A DNA stretch of 6,494 nt from Candidatus Gastranaerophilales bacterium. Lineage in GTDB: Bacteria; Cyanobacteriota; Vampirovibrionia; Gastranaerophilales; JAQUYY01. The position numbers were made by a program, and so were the translations under genes. The notes under the pieces were generated by a model. The model was not told where the DNA came from and did not search any database. It saw nothing but the letters and a program-made list of their open reading frames with translations. The stretch's first letter is position 1. The number at the start of each line of letters is the position of its first letter. Of this stretch, positions 1-5,780 are shown one piece after another. The stretch covers positions 1-6,494 of the forward strand of contig JAQUYY010000107.1 in NCBI GenBank assembly GCA_028691575.1, in the 5' to 3' direction.

Positions 1-243
1 ACTTCAGATTATGGATAATTCTTTATCAAAATATTTTTTTAAAAAATCATGGGGCTGCTCTCCGATATATTTTATAACTGCAAAAGCCGAATGTCATCCA
101 AATTATGCAACATATTTTTTTGAAAAGAAAATTTGTCGATTATTGATGTAGAAAAAGTTATAAAATTTTTAGATAAAACCAAGAGCCATAATTTTAATGA
201 AAAATATGCAAAAGATGTTTTAGAAAATTTTTTGAGGAGTTAA
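1..243 (+). pseudogene. 3' end of a probable HMGL-like aldolase gene, apparently frameshifted
   Basis: The gene enters from the left edge. The frame starting at position 2 reads 49 residues, including YFITAKAECHPNYATYFFEK, and stops at 149-151. The frame starting at 124 continues with NLSIIDVEKVIKFLDKTKSH and ends at TAA 241-243. One extra A in either A4 run (123-126 or 128-131) would join them into a single sequence, so a base has been lost in the genome or in the assembly. An HPNYA motif followed by a residue or two, an L/K-rich stretch and a helical tail resembles the C-terminus of HMGL-like (DmpG/4-hydroxy-2-oxovalerate aldolase-like) catalytic domains, which also occur in surface-polysaccharide clusters. 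That family call comes from memory of the motif and is moderate at best. The shift lies near the C-terminus, so if real the product would lose only about 38 residues and might keep activity. The 5' part is outside the window. Confidence 0.55.
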
Positions 244-269
244 AAAACCTGTTTGCAAATCGTTTTTTA
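241..269 (+). terminator. Weak candidate intrinsic terminator overlapping the stop codon
   Basis: TAAAAAAC (241-248) can pair with GTTTTTTA (262-269) around a 13-nt loop that itself contains the palindrome TTTGCAAA. The 3' arm supplies a T6 run. The stem is almost all A:T, so it would be weak. Its position at the end of the plus-strand gene is the main reason to list it. Confidence 0.3.
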
Positions 270-463
270 TACATGCTAAAACCCTTACTGTATTTGCTCA
301 TTGCTAATGTACGACAATAAAAACAATAATTTTTCAAAATGTCATGCGGAATTAAATTGATTGATTTTCGAGGCGAGAGGAACTTGAGTCGTAGAAAATG
401 TCCCTACTCGGCAGCATCTTATCAGTTTTCATTATTTGCTTTTAATTGATAATTTATTTATTG
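244..463. other. Convergent intergenic spacer with a GC-richer block
   Basis: This spacer separates the ends of the plus-strand aldolase-like gene and the minus-strand pseudopilin gene. I see no convincing ORF, tRNA or promoter. Most of it is AT-rich, but about 341-423 is clearly richer in GC (28 of 60 bases at 361-420). That block begins GTCATGCGGAA and ends GGCAGCATCTTA. Inside it ATTTTC (364-369) can pair with GAAAAT (394-399), and AAAATGTC is repeated at 336-343 and 395-402. It may be a copy of a dispersed intergenic repeat or part of a small structured RNA, but one copy cannot show which. Confidence 0.4.
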
Positions 464-1153
464 TTATTCATACAAATATTTTGCAGCACAACCCCAACCA
501 GTTGCCACAGTCGAACCTTCTATGCAGGTTGTTGAAGGATCAGTAAATCCTTTTGCTCCATATGGGATTAATGTATTTGATGTTATACTTACTGCAAATA
601 TATCTTTCCCTATTGTATTCGGCTTTTTAAATCCGTTTACATCCATATATATATATCCGCATCTTGTATAATCTCCTGCCGAGCTACTACAATTTGATTT
701 TAAAATATAAAATATCATTAAACTGCCGTTGTTTAAGATTAATCCCGGACGAGATGTACTCGCTCTTCCTGTGCCGTTTAAATAATACCAGCTGTTTGTA
801 CCGCTATGCCAACATCCGCCTGCACTTGATCCTCCGCTTACATTTCCGCCGGTACTAGAAGTTCCGGAGCAATCTTTAATAATATTTAATTTTGAAGCAA
901 AAGTATTTTTTAGATCTTCACTTCCTGCAACATCTCCGGGAAAAGCACCGATTAAACTTCCTCCATTATCAGCTACAATCATCATTGTTGCCTGTGACAG
1001 ATCTGAATACTGTTTTTTCCATTTTGCTTTTAATTCGGCATCGCTTGTTGTGCCAAATAACATTGGGGTAACTATTGAAGCAATTATTCCGATTATTGCA
1101 ATGACTATCAATGTCTCGGCTAGAGTGAATCCCTTTTTATTTTGTTTTTTCAT
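464..1153 (-). CDS. Type IV pilin-like / type II secretion pseudopilin protein
   Basis: This encodes a 229-aa prepilin-like protein. Residues 1-8 (MKKQNKKG) form a short basic leader ending in Gly8. The prepilin peptidase site would lie between G8 and F9, giving a mature N-terminus FTLAE with the conserved Glu at mature position 5 (E13). A single hydrophobic helix follows (about 9-34), which would anchor the subunit in the inner membrane and pack in the filament core. The globular part has six cysteines (C95, C114, C155, C165, C210, C222), suggesting disulfides, and a Gly/Ser-rich low-complexity stretch at about 96-113. DVNGFKKPNTIGKDIF at 171-186 resembles the acidic, possibly calcium-binding loop of GspG-like pseudopilins. 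The start is ATG at 1151-1153 with Shine-Dalgarno AAGGAAG at 1159-1165. It is the last gene of the minus-strand run, 54 bp after the Hfq-like gene. No assembly ATPase or secretin gene is in view, so its filament is unknown. Confidence 0.88.
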   Translation of the reverse strand: MKKQNKKGFTLAETLIVIAIIGIIASIVTPMLFGTTSDAELKAKWKKQYSDLSQATMMIVADNGGSLIGAFPGDVAGSEDLKNTFASKLNIIKDCSGTSSTGGNVSGGSSAGGCWHSGTNSWYYLNGTGRASTSRPGLILNNGSLMIFYILKSNCSSSAGDYTRCGYIYMDVNGFKKPNTIGKDIFAVSITSNTLIPYGAKGFTDPSTTCIEGSTVATGWGCAAKYLYE

Positions 1154-1183
1154 TTTTTCTTCCTTTAATTTTTATGTTTATAA

Positions 1184-1189
1184 ATTATA
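1184..1189 (-). promoter_or_regulatory. Possible -10 box for the pseudopilin gene
   Basis: The minus strand reads TATAAT in the 54-bp gap between the Hfq-like gene and the pseudopilin, about 18 bases before its Shine-Dalgarno sequence. No good -35 hexamer sits 16-18 bp upstream, and TATAAT-like strings are common in DNA this AT-rich. Confidence 0.3.
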
Positions 1190-1207
1190 GATGAATATTA
1201 GTAAATA

Positions 1208-1435
1208 TTATACTTTAGTTTTTTCTTCTTCGCCTTTTAAATAATAAATGACAGAAGTTTTTAATAAAGTTATTTCCTGTTTGTTTTCAAGTTGCAAATG
1301 AAAGCTTTCCCCGTCATACCAAAGAATTTGCCCTTTTAAAAATTTGTCGTTAACGGTATAAAATTCCACAACAGTTTTATTTTTTATAAACTGCCTAATT
1401 TCAAAAATTCCCGGTCCTTTTAGTTCTTCCGCCAA
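1208..1435 (-). CDS. hfq: Hfq-like Sm-fold RNA-binding protein, cyanobacterial type
   Basis: This encodes a 75-aa protein with the Hfq layout. An N-terminal helix (about 8-20, GIFEIRQFIKNK) is followed by an Sm1 region with the beta-strand pattern VEFYTVND-KFLKGQILWYD (about 22-50) and an Sm2 strand ITLLKTSVIYYLK (55-67). A short charged tail follows. Where enterobacterial Hfq has the RNA-contacting KH pair in YKHAIS, this protein has K59-T60, similar to cyanobacterial Hfq, which also lacks the canonical residues. Hfq forms a hexameric ring that binds small RNAs and mRNAs. The cyanobacterial version is known to bind the pilus ATPase PilB and to affect motility and DNA uptake. Here the next gene downstream encodes a pseudopilin, which fits such a link but does not prove it. 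No in-frame ATG is available, and the start is TTG at 1433-1435. The TPR gene ends 69 bp upstream. Confidence 0.82.
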   Translation of the reverse strand: MAEELKGPGIFEIRQFIKNKTVVEFYTVNDKFLKGQILWYDGESFHLQLENKQEITLLKTSVIYYLKGEEEKTKV

Positions 1436-1443
1436 TTTGAATG

Positions 1444-1450
1444 CCTTTTT
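1444..1450 (-). promoter_or_regulatory. Ribosome binding site supporting the TTG start of the Hfq-like gene
   Basis: The minus strand reads AAAAAGG, then 8 nt, then TTG (1433-1435). The frame is open upstream with no ATG or GTG near this site, so the Shine-Dalgarno sequence decides the start. A TTG start usually lowers translation, which would suit a regulator needed in modest amounts. Confidence 0.55.
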
Positions 1451-1459
1451 ATTTGCCGA

Positions 1460-1465
1460 ATTATA
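1460..1465 (-). promoter_or_regulatory. Possible -10 box for the Hfq-like gene
   Basis: The minus strand reads TATAAT in the 69-bp gap after the TPR gene, about 24 bp before the TTG start. This would give a 5' leader of roughly 18-20 nt holding the Shine-Dalgarno sequence. No convincing -35 is seen. The gene could have its own promoter or be read through from leuS. Confidence 0.35.
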
Positions 1466-1504
1466 GTTCTTATAATAAATGCTTTTTGAAAAAAATGCAA
1501 AATG

Positions 1505-2428
1505 TTAAATTTTTTCTTCCATCAGCTGCTGTGCTTTTTGGGTTAATTTTTCATTTATTTTCATTTGTTTTTTCAATTTTTTAATGGATATTTTTATTAT
1601 TTTTTTATTTTGAGCTTTGGGCTCTAATTCAAGATATTTTTTATAAAAAGTAATTGCTTCAGGATAATTTGTAATTTTTTCCAATGCTTGTGCATAATGT
1701 AAATATAGCTCACTTATTTCAACATTTAAATCAATGGCTTTTTGATAAAATTCTATTGCTTTTTTATAATTTTGCAACCCGTAAAAAACAAACCCCATGC
1801 TATCTAAAATGGCAGGGTTTTCCGGCTTAAGTTCAACTGCTGTTTGACAATATGGTTTTGCTTTATCAAAATCACCCATATTTGCATATCCATAGCAAAT
1901 ATTATTATGCGCTTCCGCTAAATCAGGTTTGATTTTTATTGCTTTTTCGAAAAACGGGATAGCATCCGTATAGTTGTTATCGGCTGCTATTATAGAGCCT
2001 ATATCATAATGAACATAAGGATCATACGGTAAAAGCTCACCTGCTTTATACAAATAATTAAGTGCTTCTTGCTTTTGACCGATATTAATGATTAATAGCC
2101 CCATATAATAATTAACACGAGCATTTGAGGGGTTAAATTCCAAAACTTTTTTGTAATATTCTATAGCTTGAATATATTTTTTTTGAGCTTCAAGTACAAT
2201 TCCCATATATAATAGAGCTTTTACATTATTTGGTTCATATTCTAAAATTGTAAGAATTTCATTTTCAGCCTGAAGATAATTTCCATTCGAAACATTATGC
2301 TCTGCTATTAAAAGGTGAATCGGAGTATAACGCTCATCGGGATTTGAAACAGGAACAGGATTCCAAGCATAAGCATTAATGTTTAAATTTAAAAATATTA
2401 TTAAAAATAAAATTATAAATTTTTTCAT
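1505..2428 (-). CDS. Exported tetratricopeptide repeat (TPR) protein
   Basis: This encodes a 307-aa protein. Residues 1-21 form a Sec signal peptide: KK, then the hydrophobic run FIILFLIIFLNLNI, then A19-Y20-A21 just before W22 as a signal peptidase I site. There is no lipobox cysteine, so a soluble or loosely attached extracytoplasmic protein is expected. About six TPR units follow at roughly 36-67, 68-101, 102-136, 137-170, 171-204, 205-238 and 239-272 (the first is degenerate). They show the usual pattern of small residues in helix A, A-(I/L)-x-(F/Y)-(F/Y) in helix B and P at the turn (for example NYTDAIPFFEKAIKIKPDLA). The tail from 274 on is Lys-rich and helical. TPRs are protein-binding scaffolds and the partner cannot be read from sequence. 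The start is ATG 2426-2428, 4 bp after the hydrolase stop. An AGG just before the ATG overlaps that stop (TTTAGGTTT), which suggests translational coupling. Confidence 0.87.
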   Translation of the reverse strand: MKKFIILFLIIFLNLNINAYAWNPVPVSNPDERYTPIHLLIAEHNVSNGNYLQAENEILTILEYEPNNVKALLYMGIVLEAQKKYIQAIEYYKKVLEFNPSNARVNYYMGLLIINIGQKQEALNYLYKAGELLPYDPYVHYDIGSIIAADNNYTDAIPFFEKAIKIKPDLAEAHNNICYGYANMGDFDKAKPYCQTAVELKPENPAILDSMGFVFYGLQNYKKAIEFYQKAIDLNVEISELYLHYAQALEKITNYPEAITFYKKYLELEPKAQNKKIIKISIKKLKKQMKINEKLTQKAQQLMEEKI

Positions 2429-2432
2429 AAAC

Positions 2433-3116
2433 CTAAATTTCTAAACTTTCATTAGGATTAAGAATAACACATTTTGAAGTTGTTTGCTCTCCAACATTTG
2501 ATTTAAATTTGTTAACATCGGTTTTTATAGGAGGAAATGTATTATAGTGAATAGGCACAACTATCTTAGGGTTAAGCCATTCAATAGCTTTAAGGGCTTC
2601 TTCTATGCCCATTGTATAAAATCCGCCAATCGGCAATAGTGCTATATCAGGCTTGTAGAATTCCCCTACCATTTTTAAGTTGTAATGCAATCCGGTATCC
2701 CCGGCATGATAAATTTTTGTTCCGTCAATATCAATTAAAATACTTGCAGGAGAGCCACCATAAGTTCCATCAGGCAATGAACTGCTGTGACTTGCAGGAA
2801 GCCAGCAAGCATATCCCCAGTCAAAAGGCACTTTACCGCCCATATTTAGCCCTTGAGTTTTAACACCTTTTGCAGCTAAATAATTGGCTAATTCAAAAAT
2901 AGCACTGATTTGAGCATTGCTATTTCTTGCAATAGTAATTGCATCGCCTGTATGATCGCCATGAGCATGGGTTAATAAAATATCATCAACCTTCATTTCG
3001 GATGCTTTAACTGTAGCAGACGGGTTTCCTGAAATAAAAGGATCAATCAGAATTTTTTTCCTTTTTGCTTCAATTAAAATAGCACTATGCCCTAAAAAAG
3101 TTAATTTTATGGTCAT
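2433..3116 (-). CDS. UPF0173-family metal-dependent hydrolase (metallo-beta-lactamase fold)
   Basis: This encodes a 227-aa cytoplasmic protein, the full usual length of the UPF0173/YtkL family. It opens with MTIKLTFLGHSAILIE, and the N-terminal beta-sheet leads to ILIDPFISGNP (about 22-32). The metal-binding signature is THAHGDHTGD, with H50, H52, D54 and H55. Other likely ligands are H110 (ASHSS), D140 (YHAGDTG) and H190 (PIHYNTFPPI), which together make a complete two-metal (usually zinc) site. No catalytic residue appears to be missing. Members are close to other L-ascorbate-6-phosphate lactonase (UlaG)-like enzymes, but the physiological substrate of UPF0173 is not known to me and cannot be assigned here. 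The start is ATG at 3114-3116 with AAAGGA at 3123-3128, overlapping the last codons of leuS. The 3-bp gap to leuS implies co-transcription. The pairing with leuS may only reflect operon economy. Confidence 0.9.
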   Translation of the reverse strand: MTIKLTFLGHSAILIEAKRKKILIDPFISGNPSATVKASEMKVDDILLTHAHGDHTGDAITIARNSNAQISAIFELANYLAAKGVKTQGLNMGGKVPFDWGYACWLPASHSSSLPDGTYGGSPASILIDIDGTKIYHAGDTGLHYNLKMVGEFYKPDIALLPIGGFYTMGIEEALKAIEWLNPKIVVPIHYNTFPPIKTDVNKFKSNVGEQTTSKCVILNPNESLEI

Positions 3117-3119
3117 TTT

Positions 3120-5615
3120 TTATCCTTTGAGTACAATATTTACAAGTTTATTAGGAACGACAATTATTTTAACAATTTCTTTTTCTTCAAGAAAAGATTG
3201 TATTTTTTCGCTTTTTTTAGCTAATTTTTCAGCTTCTTCTTTTGATAAATTCAAAGGAGCATCAATTTTATCTCTAACCTTACCGTTTATTTGTAAAACA
3301 ATAGTTGTGCTATCTGCAATGGTCATTTTGTCATTACACTCAGGCCATTTTTGAAGGTGAATAGAATTATTTGCTCCTAATCTCATCCAAACTTCTTCAG
3401 CCAAATGAGGAGTCACAGGAGACATTAACCTTATAAGGATAAATACAGCTTGGCTTAATGCATTTTTATCTTCTTCTGATAGTGTTTCTTTTTTGTTTAA
3501 ATAATCGTAAATAGCGTTTACAAACTCCCGATACTTGCTTATAACGGTATTAAACTGAAATTCATTAATTATATCAGAAGTAATTTTTTGAATTGACAAA
3601 TGAGCTTCTCTTAAAAGGTCTTTATTTTCTTTAGAAATTTCATCATTTTCATTATATTCTTTGTAGTTAAAAATTAAATTTTCCTGATTAGAGCTAATCA
3701 AGCGCCAAACTCTGTTTAAGAATTTGTAGCATCCTTCAACACCTTCATCTGACCAATCAAAATCTCTTTCAGGAGGAGAATCGCTCAAAATAAACAATCT
3801 TGCAGTATCTGCTCCGTAATTTTGGAAAATTTCATCGGGATCTACCGTATTTCCTTTTGATTTACTCATTTTAGAACCGTCTTTTAGAACCATACCTTGA
3901 GTTAAAAGCCTTTCAAACGGTTCGTCAAAATTTAATAAACCTCTGTCTTTTAGAGCTTTTACAAAAAATCTTGAATACAACAAATGCAAAATAGCATGCT
4001 CGATTCCACCGACATATTGATCAACATTCATCCATTTGTTGACTAGTTCTGAATCAAAAACTTTTTCATCATTTTTAGGATCGATAAATCTTAAATAATA
4101 CCAGCTGCTGCACATAAAAGTGTCCATGGTATCAGTTTCTCTTTTGGCTATTTTGCCACATTTAGGACATGGTGTAGTGGCAAATTTTACGGAAGTTGCA
4201 ACAGGAGATTTGCCTTGAACCTGAAAATCAACATCATCAGGCAATAAAACTGGCAACTCTTCTTGAGGAACAGGAACTATGCCGCAATCATCGCAATAAA
4301 CCATCGGAATTGGCGCACCCCAGTAGCGTTGTCTTGAAATTAACCAGTCTCTCAATTTATATTGGGTTTTAAAATTACCGCAATTATTGTCTTCTGCCCA
4401 CTTTATGATGGCTTTTTTAGCATTTTCATTGCTCATGCCATCAAATTGACCTGAATTTACAAGATTGCCGGGCTCTGTATATGCTTCTGTATACTCTTCA
4501 ATGCCGTTTAATTCCGGATTTTTGATAACTTCTTTAAGGGGCAAATTGAATTTTTTTGCAAAAGCAAAATCTCTTGTGTCATGGGCTGGAACAGCCATTA
4601 CAGCGCCTGTTCCATAGTCTACTAGGGCATAATCAGCAATCCAAAGAGGTGATTTCTCACCGTTGAACGGATTTATAATATGTGTTCCCAGAGGCACACC
4701 TGTTTTTGGTCTTTCTTCAGATGAACGTTCGATTTCAGACATTCTGCGAGTATTTTTTATATATTCTTCAACTTTTTCCTTGTTTTCAGGAGTTGTAAGT
4801 TTTTCTACAAGAGGATGCTCAGGTGCAAAAACAAGATATGTGATACCAAAAACCGTATCAGGTCTTGTCGTAAATACAGGAACTTCGATTTCAGGAAATT
4901 CTGCAACTTTAAATTTCAAAATAGAGCCTATAGACTTGCCTATCCAGTTTTTTTGCATTGTTTTAACTTTATCAGGCCAACCTTCTAATAATTTTAAATC
5001 TTCTAAAAGTTTTTCGGCGTAATCTGTGATTTTAAAGAACCATTGAGAAAGGTTTTTCTTAGTAACTTCATTGTCGCAACGCCAGCATTTTCCGTCTATA
5101 ACCTGTTCATTTGCAAGAACAGTAGCACATTTTTGACACCAGTTAACAGCGGCTTCTTTTTTATAGGCTAACCCGGATTTATAAAATTCTAAAAACAGCC
5201 ATTGTGTCCATTTATAATAATCCGGCTTGCAAGTAGCTACTTCTCTGTCCCAATCATAGCTAAGACCAAGTTTTTTTAATTGTTCTCTCATATAATCCAT
5301 ATTAGCAAAAGTCCATTCAGCAGGATCTTTGCCTGATTGAATAGCTGCATTTTCGGCAGGAAGACCAAAGCTATCCCATCCCATCGGATGAAGAACATTG
5401 TAACCTCTCATTTTTTGAAAACGGGCAATAACATCGGTAATTGTGTAGTTTCTGACATGCCCCATATGAAGTTTTCCTGACGGATACGGAAACATTGATA
5501 AAGCGTAATACTTAGGCTTGTTCGATTCAGAAAGAGTTTTGTAAAGCTCTTTTTCTTCCCAATCTTTTTGCCATTTTAATTCAATTTGTTGAGGCTTATA
5601 TTCTTGTTTTAACAC
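3120..5615 (-). CDS. leuS: Leucyl-tRNA synthetase
   Basis: This encodes an 831-aa class I aminoacyl-tRNA synthetase that charges tRNA-Leu with leucine in the cytoplasm using ATP. The HIGH-type ATP motif is HMGH (50-53) in PYPSGKLHMGHVRN. The second signature is KMSKS (583-587 region, in DGSKMSKSKGNT). The CP1 editing domain shows FTTRPDTVFG (about 248-257) and AVPAHDTRDF with D346, the residues that hydrolyse mischarged tRNA, so proofreading looks intact. Two CxxC pairs, C160/C163 with C177/C180 and C441/C444 with C483/C486, look like zinc ribbons. The anticodon-binding region has MSPVTPHLAEEVW (about 731-743) and the C-terminal domain begins near QINGKVRDKI (775-784). Length and order are normal for bacterial LeuRS. 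The start is GTG at 5613-5615, with AAAGGG at 5623-5628 and 7-nt spacing. An ATG at 5620-5622 is out of frame. It heads the minus-strand operon. Confidence 0.98.
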   Translation of the reverse strand: MLKQEYKPQQIELKWQKDWEEKELYKTLSESNKPKYYALSMFPYPSGKLHMGHVRNYTITDVIARFQKMRGYNVLHPMGWDSFGLPAENAAIQSGKDPAEWTFANMDYMREQLKKLGLSYDWDREVATCKPDYYKWTQWLFLEFYKSGLAYKKEAAVNWCQKCATVLANEQVIDGKCWRCDNEVTKKNLSQWFFKITDYAEKLLEDLKLLEGWPDKVKTMQKNWIGKSIGSILKFKVAEFPEIEVPVFTTRPDTVFGITYLVFAPEHPLVEKLTTPENKEKVEEYIKNTRRMSEIERSSEERPKTGVPLGTHIINPFNGEKSPLWIADYALVDYGTGAVMAVPAHDTRDFAFAKKFNLPLKEVIKNPELNGIEEYTEAYTEPGNLVNSGQFDGMSNENAKKAIIKWAEDNNCGNFKTQYKLRDWLISRQRYWGAPIPMVYCDDCGIVPVPQEELPVLLPDDVDFQVQGKSPVATSVKFATTPCPKCGKIAKRETDTMDTFMCSSWYYLRFIDPKNDEKVFDSELVNKWMNVDQYVGGIEHAILHLLYSRFFVKALKDRGLLNFDEPFERLLTQGMVLKDGSKMSKSKGNTVDPDEIFQNYGADTARLFILSDSPPERDFDWSDEGVEGCYKFLNRVWRLISSNQENLIFNYKEYNENDEISKENKDLLREAHLSIQKITSDIINEFQFNTVISKYREFVNAIYDYLNKKETLSEEDKNALSQAVFILIRLMSPVTPHLAEEVWMRLGANNSIHLQKWPECNDKMTIADSTTIVLQINGKVRDKIDAPLNLSKEEAEKLAKKSEKIQSFLEEKEIVKIIVVPNKLVNIVLKG

Positions 5616-5622
5616 TTCTCAT

Positions 5623-5628
5623 CCCTTT
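5623..5628 (-). promoter_or_regulatory. Ribosome binding site fixing the GTG start of leuS
   Basis: The minus strand reads AAAGGG, 7 nt, then GTG. The ATG at 5620-5622, inside the spacer, is in another frame and cannot start LeuRS, so a start picker that prefers ATG could misplace this gene. Confidence 0.65.
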
Positions 5629-5634
5629 ATTTTG

Positions 5635-5661
5635 ATTATACTTTTTATCATGATAATACAA
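5635..5661 (-). promoter_or_regulatory. Candidate leuS promoter with embedded palindrome
   Basis: On the minus strand TTGTAT (5656-5661) and TATAAT (5635-5640) form a sigma70-like pair with a short 15-bp spacer. The spacer holds most of TTATCATGATAA (5645-5656), a perfect 12-bp palindrome that could be a repressor site. Transcription from here would give a leader of only about 12-15 nt, leaving no room for a T-box riboswitch. A second, weaker possibility is TATAAA at 5669-5674. Confidence 0.4.
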
Positions 5662-5707
5662 AAATATCTTTATATTTGTTAAGAAATAGTAAAAAACTTG
5701 CTTGTTT

Positions 5708-5737
5708 TTGTTAATTTTTAATATTGAGAGTTATTTA
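5708..5737 (+). promoter_or_regulatory. Candidate promoter for the divergent right-hand gene
   Basis: TTGTTA (5708-5713) and TATTTA (5732-5737) have an 18-bp spacer and would give a leader of about 35 nt before the ATG at 5781. TTGAGA (5724-5729) is another possible -35, but no good -10 follows it. All matches are partial in an AT-rich background. Confidence 0.3.
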
Positions 5738-5780
5738 AGTATATGCATGATTAATTATGCCTGAAAATAAAGGAGAAAAT

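Noticed and set aside
664..858. Plus-strand ORF of 64 codons
   Set aside because: It lies antisense inside the pseudopilin gene, has no ribosome site or family resemblance, and is a shadow of the real frame.
1480..1499. AT hairpin after the TPR stop as a terminator (minus strand TGCATTTTTTTCAAAAAGCA)
   Set aside because: The stem is A:T-rich with a bulge and a 3-nt loop, with no clean T run after it, so it is more likely composition noise.
2612..2863. Plus-strand ORF of 83 codons
   Set aside because: Antisense shadow inside the UPF0173 hydrolase gene, whose own frame carries the full metal-binding signature.
3109..3354. Plus-strand ORF of 81 codons with hydrophobic content
   Set aside because: Antisense to the 3' end of leuS, with no convincing Shine-Dalgarno. 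The hydrophobic look comes from reading the complement of Lys/Glu-rich codons.
4663..5022. Plus-strand ORF of 119 codons
   Set aside because: Antisense to the CP1 editing domain of leuS, which is well conserved. No supporting signals.
5616..5780. T-box riboswitch or other leader upstream of leuS
   Set aside because: The gap is only 165 bp, the best promoter lies about 20-46 bp before the start codon, and no specifier stem or antiterminator pattern is visible.
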